Shown piece by piece: positions 25,306 to 33,886 of a stretch of 64,000 nucleotides of DNA. Position numbers and translations under genes: made by a program. The DNA is taken from positions 124,001 to 188,000 of the forward strand of contig CACUVI010000029.1 of the NCBI GenBank assembly GCA_902725215.1. Direction: 5' to 3'. Positions within the stretch are counted from its first letter, which is position 1; every line of letters starts with the position of its first letter. Source of the DNA: Rhodospirillaceae bacterium LM-1. GTDB lineage: Bacteria; Pseudomonadota; Alphaproteobacteria; Rhodospirillales; WMHbin7. Below the pieces are notes generated by a model. It was given only the letters and a program-made list of their open reading frames with translations. It had not been told where the DNA came from and made no database searches.

Positions 25306-26038
25306 CGAAGGCCGAAAGCCTGCCATTGATCTCGGCCTGACTGCGCCAGTCGATTCTTGGATGACGAAACGGCACCCAGTGGAAACGCTCGCGGAAAAGC
25401 CGCCCCTGGTGTGGGGGGCGCGCATAATCGTGCGCTGGCAACGGACGCATCGCCTCATGACGGCAAGAAACGTAATCGAGATTGGCCCGCTCGCTGGCAT
25501 ACAGTCCAAGCAGGGCGCGTTTGAAAACGTCGTCCTCGGGCGAAAGATCCAAGACATTCCCTGCACCATCTGGAAATTGATTGGAATTCACCTGCTTGTT
25601 CGCGAAGTTGTACTCGGCGAATTCCAAAATCTCGAACCTGTCCCTTAATGTCTGGGCCAGCGCATTGGCCACATCATGATCCTGATGCCCCCCCTCGTAA
25701 GCGGGCACCCATAGCTGTTGCGCTTTTAACCGTTCGATGGCTTGGCGCGCCTCGTCCAAATGCTCGATCAGGCGGCGACTGGGGATGTCCAGCGATCCCG
25801 CAATCTTAAAACCGCCAGCATCAGCAACCTGTCTTGCTTCGTCCATCCGCTTGGCAACCTTGCCGCGATAGGCGTTTCGCTCCCAGAACCAGGCTTCCTG
25901 CGCAATGCCGGTGGTCAGAAACAGAACCGACAGACAGGCACCCTGCGCAATAGCGCGTTTCATGGCGATGGCGGCCCCCACCACCTCGTCGTCTGGATGC
26001 GGCGCCAGCACCAGGATGGAGGACAAAGCCGTCGTCAT
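25289..26038 (-). CDS. PIG-L family N-acetylglucosaminyl deacetylase
   Basis: A 249-residue LmbE/PIG-L protein. It has the metal motif [10 protein letters not shown] near 12-21 and a second His pair in [10 protein letters not shown] near 130. These zinc enzymes remove acetyl groups from GlcNAc-containing glycolipids, glycoconjugates or small thiols. The start at 26038 overlaps the glycosyltransferase stop as ATGA; an open extension upstream is only the shadow of that gene. Paired with a GT4 enzyme it probably acts on the product of that enzyme, but the substrate is unknown. Confidence 0.85.
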   Translation of the reverse strand: MTTALSSILVLAPHPDDEVVGAAIAMKRAIAQGACLSVLFLTTGIAQEAWFWERNAYRGKVAKRMDEARQVADAGGFKIAGSLDIPSRRLIEHLDEARQAIERLKAQQLWVPAYEGGHQDHDVANALAQTLRDRFEILEFAEYNFANKQVNSNQFPDGAGNVLDLSPEDDVFKRALLGLYASERANLDYVSCRHEAMRPLPAHDYARPPHQGRLFRERFHWVPFRHPRIDWRSQAEINGRLSAFVSRFS

Positions 26039-27285
26039 TCCCAGCGCGCGGCCTTGCGCCAGAAGGGCATGATGTCCTGGGCCAGAACATCCCCCCAACT
26101 GGGATGCGCGCGCTCGGAATGCTGGCGCGCCGCAAGGCCAAGCGAACGGCGCCGGTCTGGCGCCATCAGCAGGCGTTCCAACGCAGGCCCCCAACCATGG
26201 TCCGGCACCACAAGTCCGCTGATATTGGGCTCGAAATAGGGTTCCAACCCCGATCCTTCGTTGACCAGTACCGGCAGGCCCGATGCCAAGGCCTCCATCA
26301 CAACATTGGCCAACACTTCCAACATCGACGGGAAAATGAACGCGTCGCAACTGGCGTAAAGTCGCCCCATATCCGTCGAGGGCACATTTCCCGGCAGGCA
26401 GGCGCGCGCTCCCAGCATCTGGCGGATGACGGGAATCTCCTCGCCCTCGCCCGCAGCCAGGAAATGGACGTCATGCCCCTTGGCAACCATGTCGGCAACC
26501 GCCTGGGCGGCGGGAAGCACGTTCTTGCCCGCGTTCACGCGGCCCACGAACAAAACGGCCACACTTGTTTCGGAAATGCCGAAACGGGATTTCAACCAAG
26601 CCCGGTCTCGATGTTTGGGGTTGAAAAATTCCTTGTCGATGCCGCGACGCAATCTGCCCACCCGCCCAGCGCCCAAACATCGCTTCATTTCCTCCAGGGC
26701 CTTGGCGTCGGAATCAAGCGAAAACAGGGCCGCCGACTGATGCTTGCGCAGCTTGGCCAACATGCCCGCTTCTTGCCGCTGGTCAACCTTGAAACGATCC
26801 AGAAGCAGTCGGGAAAGGAAACCGTGGCCGAACAATCGTTCGACGGTGCGTCTTGTATAAAGGCGCGTGTAGCCGGGCGTATCCGTATGCACCGAATTGA
26901 CCAGCGGAATGCCCTTTTGGCGACAAACCCTCAGCGCCGTTCCCGCCATGGCGAAAAACGCATCCGTGGTATGCACGACATCGTAGCCGGGAAGCGCCCT
27001 GGCGATGGCGGGATGCCAGGGCGACAGATCGGTATGGTCGGGAATATTGCCCACGATCCAAGACAGGCGCTCGGTTGAGAAGACGGGACGATGGCTGACG
27101 AAACGCACATGGTCGGACAGCGGCTCGACCACTTCGATGGCGTTCTGCACATGCACGGTCAGGTCGAGATCGTCTCGGGATACGGCCGCGCGCGCAAAGC
27201 GTTCCCAGCATTTGACATGACCTCCGGCGCTGGCCCGTCTTTCAAGATCGACCAGCACGCCAACCTTCAAACGCCGTCCGCTCAT
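26035..27285 (-). CDS. Glycosyltransferase family 4 (GT-B) protein
   Basis: A 416-residue GT-B glycosyltransferase. The N-terminal acceptor domain begins MSGRRLKVGVLVDLE. The C-terminal donor domain has LFVGRVNAGKNV near 222, and FIFPSMLEVLANVVMEALAS followed by GLPVLVNEGSG near 320-350, the E-x7-E-like region of GT4. The start at 27285 overlaps the stop of the dehydrogenase gene. It works with the PIG-L deacetylase downstream, probably building a glycolipid or surface glycan. Sugar and acceptor are unknown. Confidence 0.85.
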   Translation of the reverse strand: MSGRRLKVGVLVDLERRASAGGHVKCWERFARAAVSRDDLDLTVHVQNAIEVVEPLSDHVRFVSHRPVFSTERLSWIVGNIPDHTDLSPWHPAIARALPGYDVVHTTDAFFAMAGTALRVCRQKGIPLVNSVHTDTPGYTRLYTRRTVERLFGHGFLSRLLLDRFKVDQRQEAGMLAKLRKHQSAALFSLDSDAKALEEMKRCLGAGRVGRLRRGIDKEFFNPKHRDRAWLKSRFGISETSVAVLFVGRVNAGKNVLPAAQAVADMVAKGHDVHFLAAGEGEEIPVIRQMLGARACLPGNVPSTDMGRLYASCDAFIFPSMLEVLANVVMEALASGLPVLVNEGSGLEPYFEPNISGLVVPDHGWGPALERLLMAPDRRRSLGLAARQHSERAHPSWGDVLAQDIMPFWRKAARWE

Positions 27286-28040
27286 CTCTTGCGAATTCCC
27301 AGCAGCACGTCGGAAAGCCCCACCGGCAAAAACGAAAGAAGCCATACGACGAAGGCCAAAGGCATCGGGAAACTGATCCGACCCTTGTCGAGCGCCAGCC
27401 CCAACTTGATCACTTGGGCGGCGCGTTCGGGATTCATCAGGAAGGGCATGGTGAAATTGTTGCGTTCCGTCATCGGCGTTTTGACGAAGCCGGGACAAAT
27501 CACCGACACCTGCACGCCATGCGGCTTCAGGCGCAGACGCATACCCTCACCCAGCACGCGTTCGGCGGCCTTGCTGGCGCAATAGGCGGGCGATTCAGCA
27601 AAGCCTCGGAAACCGGCCAGCGACGACATGATGGCGATCTGCCCCCGCTTTCGTTCTCTCATGCGGGGCAGGATGGGCAGGATGGTGTTCAGAACGCCGT
27701 CAACATTGGTGGCGAAGACGGCGCGGATCTGGTCGCAGGTTTCTTCCTCGCCCTTGTGGCTGCCTGCGGAAATTCCCGCATTGGCGATCACCAGATCAAG
27801 AGGCCTTGACGTATCCGCAGCCTCTATCCAGGTCGCCATCGTATCTTCATCGACGACATTAACCACCGCCCGTTCAACCTTGGCCCCTCGCCCACGACAA
27901 TCGGAAGCGACTTTTTCCAGGCGCTCGGCATTACGACCACTCAGGAACAGCGTAACCCCCGAATGGGCGTAGCTTAGAGCAAGCGCAGCGCCAAGACCGC
28001 TGGAAGCGCCTGTAATCAGGATGTTCCTAGGCTCTTTCAT
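27282..28040 (-). CDS. Short-chain dehydrogenase/reductase
   Basis: A 252-residue SDR. It has the cofactor motif TGASSGLGAALA near 10-21, NAGIS near 91, the Ser region in MSSLAGFRG near 144 and catalytic YCASK near 159. A C-terminal hydrophobic patch (LAFVVWLLSFLPVGL near 228-242) may attach it to the membrane, as in some lipid-acting SDRs. An AGGGGATC site precedes the ATG, which overlaps the hepT stop. Substrate not recognisable. Confidence 0.85.
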   Translation of the reverse strand: MKEPRNILITGASSGLGAALALSYAHSGVTLFLSGRNAERLEKVASDCRGRGAKVERAVVNVVDEDTMATWIEAADTSRPLDLVIANAGISAGSHKGEEETCDQIRAVFATNVDGVLNTILPILPRMRERKRGQIAIMSSLAGFRGFAESPAYCASKAAERVLGEGMRLRLKPHGVQVSVICPGFVKTPMTERNNFTMPFLMNPERAAQVIKLGLALDKGRISFPMPLAFVVWLLSFLPVGLSDVLLGIRKR

Positions 28041-28393
28041 GATCCCCTATCCTCGGCTGTCAAGACGGCTCGCAGACGGTTCCCCAAGGGCAAAACGTCG
28101 TTCAGCAGCGTGCGCCATAAAATCTCGGATGCCACTGAATGATATTCGTGAACCAGGATATTGCGCATTTCAGCCAGTTTTGACCAGGGCACATCCGGGT
28201 ATCGATGGGTAATTTCCTGGGGAAGATGGCGCACCGCCTCGCCCATTATTTCCAGGTTGCGCGCCACGGCGTCTTGCGTGCGTTCGTCCTCGCAGAAGGC
28301 ATCCATGTCCATTCCCTTGATATAACGGTGAATGCGCTCAACCGCTTCGGAAATATCCGCTAGACTGACCCGCCAATCCTTGATTGTCATCAA
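28037..28393 (-). CDS. hepT: HepT-like HEPN-domain toxin (DUF86)
   Basis: A 118-residue HEPN protein. Its signature RNILVHEY near 79-86 matches the RxxxxHxY motif of HepT ribonuclease toxins. In the HepT/MntA system the MNT nucleotidyltransferase neutralises HepT, reportedly by AMP-modifying the tyrosine of this motif. The ATG overlaps the mntA stop and its own stop overlaps the SDR gene. The motif is intact, so the toxin is probably functional. Confidence 0.82.
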   Translation of the reverse strand: MMTIKDWRVSLADISEAVERIHRYIKGMDMDAFCEDERTQDAVARNLEIMGEAVRHLPQEITHRYPDVPWSKLAEMRNILVHEYHSVASEILWRTLLNDVLPLGNRLRAVLTAEDRGS

Positions 28394-28809
28394 AATATCC
28401 TAATCGCTTCCTTTAAGATGCGTCCCTTCAGACGCGGCTTCAAGCTGGTGGGGGTAACGATGTCTGCCGGATGGCCCAAATGCCCTTCCAGCCAGCGCTT
28501 CAAATCGATCAGTTCGAACATGCCAGAAGGACGGCCCGGCTTGAATTCGACCAATAGGTCGATGTCCGATTTGGGCGACGCCTCGTCCCTGCCGACCGAG
28601 CCGAACAGCGACAACCCCGCCACCCCGAAGCGGGCCAGTTCCTCTTGGGCATTTCTTAGACGATCAAGGACTTCGGCCCTTCTTACCGGCTGACGGCGCT
28701 CCATGCGGCTGACCATCCGGCGCACCGCCTCGGTCTTGTGGGCAGGCACCCAGACGGTCACATCGACCAGCCCGCGCCTCCTGCGCTCGCGCTCCTGTTT
28801 CCGGTTCAT
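28390..28809 (-). CDS. mntA: MntA-like nucleotidyltransferase antitoxin with N-terminal extension
   Basis: A 139-residue protein. Residues 50-139 form a minimal nucleotidyltransferase with LFGSVGRDEASPKSDIDLLV near 67-86, the GSx10DxD motif. The first 45 residues are extra: a basic MNRKQERERRRRG start, a short strand VTVWVPA and a helix EAVRRMVSRMERRQ. This looks like a ribbon-helix-helix or similar DNA-binding segment, which could allow autoregulation. It is first of the pair, coupled to hepT by ATGA. Confidence 0.82.
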   Translation of the reverse strand: MNRKQERERRRRGLVDVTVWVPAHKTEAVRRMVSRMERRQPVRRAEVLDRLRNAQEELARFGVAGLSLFGSVGRDEASPKSDIDLLVEFKPGRPSGMFELIDLKRWLEGHLGHPADIVTPTSLKPRLKGRILKEAIRIF

Positions 28810-28894
28810 ATTTCTGGGATAGCTTATCGGGTCCTTCCAGGCAACAGGCGCTTTTCGCTTGCCAGATCAATCGGGAACGGCCAAAAAAGGCGGC

Positions 28895-29785
28895 ATGTCA
28901 ATCATCAGCATGACCGGATATGCCCGTTCGCAGGGTTCCTGCCCCCAGTTCTCCTGGATCTGGGAGGTCAAAAGCGTCAACGGCAAGGGTTTGGAAGTTC
29001 GCCTGCGCCTGCCGCCCGGCCACGATTCCTTGGAGCTTCCCGCCCGCGACAAGGTGGCCAAGGGGGCCAAAAGGGGCAATATCAATCTTTCCTTGAACGT
29101 CACCAGACAGGCCCAGTCAGGAGCGCCTTCGGTAAACCGGGCGCTGCTTGACAGCTATCTGACCCTGGCCATGGACCTAGCCCGCGAACATGGCCTGCCC
29201 ACGCCCAGCGCTGAAAATGTGATGGGACTGCGCGGCGTTATCGAGACAGCCGACGAAGCCAGCCTGGGCGAGGCGGAGCTTAAAGAGCGCGACGCCCTGC
29301 TGCTGGCTTCGCTGGACGAGGCGCTTTCCGGCCTGACTGCCATGCGCAAGGCGGAAGGGACAAGAATGTCTGAAATTCTGACCTTGGAACTGGACGAAAT
29401 CGAGCGTCTATCCAAGGCGGCCCGAGAGACGGCGGCCCTGCGCCCCGAAGCCATCAGAAACGGATTCAAATCCAAGCTGGACGAATTGTTGAATTCCCAA
29501 CCGCCGGTCGCTGAAGAACGCTTGGCGCAGGAGCTGGCCCTGCTGATCGCCAAGGGCGACGTGCGCGAAGAACTTGACCGGCTGGACGCCCATGTCCAGG
29601 CGGCCCGCGACATGTTGAAGGCAACCGACCCCGTGGGTCGTCGGCTGGATTTCCTTTGCCAGGAATTCAACAGGGAATCGAACACGCTATGCTCGAAATC
29701 GTCGGACGTCGATCTGACGCGCATCGGATTGGCGCTGAAGGCCGTCATCGAGCAATTCCGCGAGCAAGTGCAAAACATCGAATAA
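28895..29785 (+). CDS. yicC: YicC family endoribonuclease
   Basis: A 296-residue YicC protein. It has SMTGYARSQG at the N-terminus, EVKSVNGKGLEVRLRLP near 25-41, and the C-terminal GRRLDFLCQEFNRESNTLCS with the DVDLTRIGLALKAVIEQFRE-type end (DUF1732). Family members are stress-related endoribonucleases. The start MSIISMTGYA at 28895 was chosen over the longer frame because it matches the family N-terminus. Ten bases upstream of gmk, a pairing common in proteobacteria. Confidence 0.9.
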   Translation: MSIISMTGYARSQGSCPQFSWIWEVKSVNGKGLEVRLRLPPGHDSLELPARDKVAKGAKRGNINLSLNVTRQAQSGAPSVNRALLDSYLTLAMDLAREHGLPTPSAENVMGLRGVIETADEASLGEAELKERDALLLASLDEALSGLTAMRKAEGTRMSEILTLELDEIERLSKAARETAALRPEAIRNGFKSKLDELLNSQPPVAEERLAQELALLIAKGDVREELDRLDAHVQAARDMLKATDPVGRRLDFLCQEFNRESNTLCSKSSDVDLTRIGLALKAVIEQFREQVQNIE

Positions 29786-29795
29786 GGGGCGCTCC

Positions 29796-30431
29796 ATGAA
29801 CGATGCCGCAATCAACCGCCGGGGCCTGATGTTGGTGCTCTCGTCGCCATCGGGAGCGGGAAAATCCTCGATCGCCAAGGCACTGCTGGAAACCGAACCG
29901 CAATTGGCGATGTCGGTTTCGGCGACCACACGCGCGCCGCGCCCCGGCGAGGTGGACGGCAAGGATTACCATTTCATCGACATTGAACGCATGAAGGGCA
30001 TGATCGGGAACGGCGAATTTCTGGAACATGCCAAGGTCTTCGACAACTACTATGGCACGCCCCGAGCGCCGGTTGAAGCCGCGCTGACTTCAGGCAAGGA
30101 CGTCTTGTTCGATATCGACTGGCAGGGCACGCAGCAGGTGGCCGCCAATGCGCGCGACGATTTGGTCACGGTATTCGTGCTGCCCCCTTCGGTCGAAGAG
30201 TTGGAAAAGCGCCTGAAGGGACGAGGCCAGGATTCCGAGGAAGTCGTGCAAAAGCGCATGAGCAAGGCGGCCGACGAGATGAGCCACTGGCCGGAATATG
30301 ATTACGTGATCGTCAATCGCGACCTTGCCGTCAGCATCAATGCCGTGAAGGCCATCCTAAGCGCCGAGCGCCTGAAGCGTGTCCGCCAAGTGGGGCTGGC
30401 CGATTTCGTCAACAAGCTGCGCGGCGCTTGA
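29796..30431 (+). CDS. gmk: Guanylate kinase
   Basis: A 211-residue guanylate kinase that phosphorylates GMP to GDP. P-loop SSPSGAGKSS near 17, SVSATTRAPRPGEVDGKDYHF near 45 for the GMP site, FLEHAKVFDNYYGTP near 75 and DIDWQGTQQV near 109 are all canonical. The GG-type start is 10 bp after yicC and the arfB gene follows after 10 bp, so the three form one operon. Confidence 0.96.
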   Translation: MNDAAINRRGLMLVLSSPSGAGKSSIAKALLETEPQLAMSVSATTRAPRPGEVDGKDYHFIDIERMKGMIGNGEFLEHAKVFDNYYGTPRAPVEAALTSGKDVLFDIDWQGTQQVAANARDDLVTVFVLPPSVEELEKRLKGRGQDSEEVVQKRMSKAADEMSHWPEYDYVIVNRDLAVSINAVKAILSAERLKRVRQVGLADFVNKLRGA

Positions 30432-30441
30432 CGGCGTTTCC

Positions 30442-30867
30442 ATGATCCGCATCACCCACAGAATCGCCATCGACGAGAAGGAAATCGAAGAGCAGTTCGT
30501 GCGGTCAAGCGGTCCTGGCGGGCAGAATGTGAACAAACTGTCCACCGCCGTCCAATTGCGCTTCGATGTGCGCGGCTCGCCCAACTTGCCCGACGACGTC
30601 AAGGAACGTCTGGAAAAACTGGCGGGCAAGCGGATGACGCTGGAAGGCGTTCTGGTCATCACGGCGCAACGTCACCGCACGCAGGAGCGCAATCGCCAAG
30701 ATGGGCTTGAGCGCCTGATCGACCTGATCCGCCAGGCCGTGCCGCCACCGGTGCCGCGTCGCCCCACCCGTCCCACGCTTGCCTCGAAACGCAGGCGACT
30801 GGACGATAAAAGCAAACGCTCGACCACTAAATCGCTGCGCGGCTCGCCCAAGGACAGGGGGGAGTGA
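30442..30867 (+). CDS. arfB: Alternative ribosome-rescue peptidyl-tRNA hydrolase ArfB
   Basis: A 141-residue ArfB/YaeJ protein. The GGQ catalytic loop lies in SSGPGGQNVNKLST near 22-35, and the C-terminal tail is rich in Arg and Lys (KRRRLDDKSKR), which binds the empty mRNA channel of stalled ribosomes. It hydrolyses peptidyl-tRNA on non-stop ribosomes. The start MIRITHRIAI at 30442 was preferred; the longer frame overlaps gmk. Confidence 0.92.
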   Translation: MIRITHRIAIDEKEIEEQFVRSSGPGGQNVNKLSTAVQLRFDVRGSPNLPDDVKERLEKLAGKRMTLEGVLVITAQRHRTQERNRQDGLERLIDLIRQAVPPPVPRRPTRPTLASKRRRLDDKSKRSTTKSLRGSPKDRGE

Positions 30868-30869
30868 TC

Positions 30870-31811
30870 CTATCTGTCCGCTGCCGCTCGTCTCAGGCGG
30901 TCATTGATGGCTAGGCCCAATCCGTGGCGCGGGATGGGCATGACGACGATCACGTCAACTCCTGGCTGATCCAACTCTCGCAGATAAGCGAACAGATGCG
31001 CCGCCGCCTCAATCAAATCGCCAGCGGGACTGAGATTAAGACATCCAACCGGCGCGGTCGGTCCGAACCCTAGCAACGCTTCACCCGATTTAACTTGGAT
31101 CGCGTTCAACCGGAGCTTGGCATGCGGCGCATAATGGCTTTCCATCTGGCCGGGCGACTGGATCGCTCCACCTTCCGCCGCCACTTCCACAGGTCCAAGA
31201 AGCTCCTTTAACGCCTCGAGCGAGATGCCGCCGGGGCGCAACAGGCAGGGCGTTTCTTGCGTAAGCGAAAGAACCGTGCTTTCCAGCCCGACTTGACACG
31301 GCCCGCCATCTAGCACCAATTGCGCCTTCTTGCCCAGCCCCAAAACCACATGATCCGCCCGCGTCGGACTGAGCTTGCCCGATGGATTGGCGCTGGGGGC
31401 GGCGACGGGACCATGAAACGCCCGCAGCAATTCAAGCGCGGCCGGATGATTAGGGATTCTGACGGCCAGCGTATCCAACCCGGCCGTGGCAAGCAAAGAA
31501 ACGCGGCCTTCCGGCCTGCGCGGCAACACCAAAGTCAATGGCCCGGGCCAGAATTGTTGGGCGAGCTTCCTGGCTCGACCATCGAAGATGGCGATGCGTT
31601 CGGCGGCTTCGATGTCCGCGACATGGGAAATCAATGGATTGAAACTGGGGCGGCCCTTGGCTTCGAAAATACGCGCCACGGCCTGATCGTTGGCGGCATC
31701 GGCGCCCAGGCCGTACACCGTTTCAGTCGGAAAAGCGACCAACCCACCCTCGCGCAGCGTGGCGGCAGCTTTCGCCAGATTCTCGGGCGTGACGGGCAGA
31801 AGAAGGGGCAT
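30870..31811 (-). CDS. tsaC: L-threonylcarbamoyladenylate synthase (Sua5/YrdC)
   Basis: A 313-residue Sua5-type protein, with the YrdC domain (GGLVAFPTETVYGLGADA near 21-38, KGRPSFNPLISHV near 53) and a C-terminal Sua5 domain (SPGQMESHYAPHAKL near 219). It makes threonylcarbamoyl-AMP from threonine, bicarbonate and ATP for the t6A modification of ANN-decoding tRNAs. It starts 3 bp after cysQ and converges on arfB with a 2-bp gap. Confidence 0.94.
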   Translation of the reverse strand: MPLLLPVTPENLAKAAATLREGGLVAFPTETVYGLGADAANDQAVARIFEAKGRPSFNPLISHVADIEAAERIAIFDGRARKLAQQFWPGPLTLVLPRRPEGRVSLLATAGLDTLAVRIPNHPAALELLRAFHGPVAAPSANPSGKLSPTRADHVVLGLGKKAQLVLDGGPCQVGLESTVLSLTQETPCLLRPGGISLEALKELLGPVEVAAEGGAIQSPGQMESHYAPHAKLRLNAIQVKSGEALLGFGPTAPVGCLNLSPAGDLIEAAAHLFAYLRELDQPGVDVIVVMPIPRHGLGLAINDRLRRAAADR

Positions 31812-31814
31812 CGG

Positions 31815-32609
31815 CTAATCCCGAAGGCCCCAAGCCACGAAATCTGGGTTGAGAATACTGCTTTTGCCGTAGCGAAGCGGCTGACCGTCCAGTGTTTCCA
31901 AACATCCCCCGGCCCCCAGCAACACGGCATGTCCAGCCGCTGTGTCCCATTCGCTGGTCGGGCCAAAGCGCGGATAGACATCCGCCGTCCCTTCGGCCAC
32001 GCGGCAGATTTTCAGGGAACTGCCAGCCTTGACAAGGCCAGCGATCTTTCGCCCGGCCAAATAAGCCTGAATTTTCTCGGGATCGCCGTGCGAACGGCTG
32101 GCCACCACGCTCAAACCCTCGGCGGGGGGCTTGCGGCAAGCGATGGATTGCCAGGGGCCTGAACCTTCTTTTTTCCAAGCGCCTTCGATTCCGCCTGCGA
32201 ACAACAGATCAAGGACCGGCACGAACACCACGCCCAGAACAGGATTTCCATTCTCGATCAAGCCAATATTGACCGTGAACTCCCCCGTGCGCTTGACGAA
32301 TTCCTTGGTGCCGTCCAAAGGATCGACGAGCCAGAAACGCTGGCCTTGCCGGTCTGGCATATAGCCTGCCTCGGCGGCTTCCTCGGAAACGATCAGGGCC
32401 TTGGGATCAATTTCTTTTATTCGTTCTAATATTAATCTTTCGGCGGCCTCATCAGCCTCGGTAACGGGCGATTCGTCCGATTTCTTGCGGACGGCAAAAT
32501 CGCCCGAATAAATGGCAAGGATGGCCTGCCCCGCTGCCAGGGCGATCTCAGATAATTCCTGCAGCAGCTTAGAGGGTGTTTTCCCAGCTATCGGGGTATG
32601 AAGGGGCAT
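31815..32609 (-). CDS. cysQ: 3'(2'),5'-bisphosphate nucleotidase
   Basis: A 264-residue CysQ of the inositol-monophosphatase fold. It has the metal motifs EEAAEAG near 75, WLVDPLDGTKEFVKR near 92-106 and SEWDTAAGHAVLLGAGG near 219. It recycles PAP from sulfate assimilation to AMP. Its first ATG at 32609 gives the normal length. It forms a two-gene operon with tsaC. Confidence 0.92.
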   Translation of the reverse strand: MPLHTPIAGKTPSKLLQELSEIALAAGQAILAIYSGDFAVRKKSDESPVTEADEAAERLILERIKEIDPKALIVSEEAAEAGYMPDRQGQRFWLVDPLDGTKEFVKRTGEFTVNIGLIENGNPVLGVVFVPVLDLLFAGGIEGAWKKEGSGPWQSIACRKPPAEGLSVVASRSHGDPEKIQAYLAGRKIAGLVKAGSSLKICRVAEGTADVYPRFGPTSEWDTAAGHAVLLGAGGCLETLDGQPLRYGKSSILNPDFVAWGLRD

Positions 32610-32767
32610 GAACCACTAGTCCTCGTAGGGCGACAAGAAGCTTACAGTCTAGCAGGAAAAATTGGCCCAATCGAGAAGCGAAACTTCACCGTCTCAATGC
32701 TTTACAGCCTGTGGCCGGATGGTTTACAGGTCTCATTCCAAAAAGTTTTCCACAGGGGAAGTGGCCG

Positions 32768-33886
32768 TTGGGACGGATCACGCTGTACATTTTGCGCCAG
32801 ATTCTCATCGGCACCATTCTGGTGACGGTGGGGCTGACTTGCGTGATATGGCTAAGCCAGTCCTTGCGTCTGGTCGAACTGATCATTAACAAGGGCCTCT
32901 CGATCGGCGGCTTTTTGTATCTGACCATGCTTTTGATGCCCAACTTTCTGACCATGATCACCCCCATCGCCTTGTTCGCGGTGCTGCTCTTCACCTATAA
33001 CCGGCTGGACGCCGACCGCGAAATGGTGGTGATGCGTTCGGCTGGCTTAAGCCAGATGGCGCTGGCCCGGCCGGCTTTGATGGTGGCGGGCGGGTTGACC
33101 TTGTTCGGCTATCTTTTGACCATCGAACTGGGACCGGCGTCGGTCAAAACATTCCGTGAAATGCAATGGGAAATCCGCAACGACATTTCGCGCGTTCTGC
33201 TGCAGGAAGGCACCTTCAACAACATCGTTGACGGGGTGACCGTCTATGTGCGTTCGCGCACCGGCGAAGGCGAGCTGTTGGACGTTCTGGTCCATGACAC
33301 GCGCAAGAAGGACAGGGACGTCACCATGATGGCCGAACGCGGCGCTCTAGTGCGCTCGGACGGCGGCCCTCGCGTTCTTCTGATCAACGGCAATCGCCAG
33401 GAATTGATCCACAACAGCGGGCAGCTTTCGCTTTTGTATTTCGACAGCTACACGGTGGAAATGACCAACCTGGAGAACAATGACCCACGCTTTCGCGATG
33501 CCCGTGAACGGCCATTGAGCGAACTGTTTTCCGTCAATGCACAAGAAGTGGGACCCGTTGACTTTGCCCGTTTCCGTGTCGAGGCGCATCACAGGCTTTC
33601 CAGCCCGCTTTATCATCTCGCTTTTGCCTTCGTAGCCTTGGTCTGCCTGCTTTCGGGATCTTTCTCGCGCCACGGCATGTCGGGCAAGGTGGTGTTGGCT
33701 ATTGCCTTGATGGTCGCCGTCGAGGCCGCCCAACTGGGTGTTGCCGGGCTAGTCGTGAAGTCGCTGACTTTGATCCCCTTGATCTATGTGGTGCCGGTCT
33801 TGCCAATTCTGATCTGCCTTGGCCTTCTTATCGGACAGCCAAAATTGCCGAGATTGCGCAGCAAAACCGGCGAGGCGTCGAAATGA
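32768..33886 (+). CDS. lptF: LPS export ABC transporter permease LptF
   Basis: A LptF/LptG-family permease of about 372 residues. It has three N-terminal and three C-terminal membrane helices around a periplasmic beta-jellyroll (about 125-265). The N-terminus GRITLYILRQ is family-typical. The start is uncertain: TTG at 32768 has an AGGGGAA ribosome site and the usual N-terminus, while GTG at 32711 would add 19 residues with no site. Lipopolysaccharide export normally needs a LptF-LptG heterodimer, yet lptD follows directly with an ATGA overlap and no lptG is present here. Confidence 0.9.
   Translation: MGRITLYILRQILIGTILVTVGLTCVIWLSQSLRLVELIINKGLSIGGFLYLTMLLMPNFLTMITPIALFAVLLFTYNRLDADREMVVMRSAGLSQMALARPALMVAGGLTLFGYLLTIELGPASVKTFREMQWEIRNDISRVLLQEGTFNNIVDGVTVYVRSRTGEGELLDVLVHDTRKKDRDVTMMAERGALVRSDGGPRVLLINGNRQELIHNSGQLSLLYFDSYTVEMTNLENNDPRFRDARERPLSELFSVNAQEVGPVDFARFRVEAHHRLSSPLYHLAFAFVALVCLLSGSFSRHGMSGKVVLAIALMVAVEAAQLGVAGLVVKSLTLIPLIYVVPVLPILICLGLLIGQPKLPRLRSKTGEASK

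Noticed and set aside
25289-27285. A bacillithiol or mycothiol pathway for the GT4/PIG-L pair
   Set aside because: No BshC or MshC homologue is present in the window and the lineage is not known to make these thiols; only the general logic matches.
32711-32767. A GTG start 57 bp upstream of the chosen lptF start
   Set aside because: No ribosome site precedes it and the extra residues are not typical of LptF N-termini; it remains possible.
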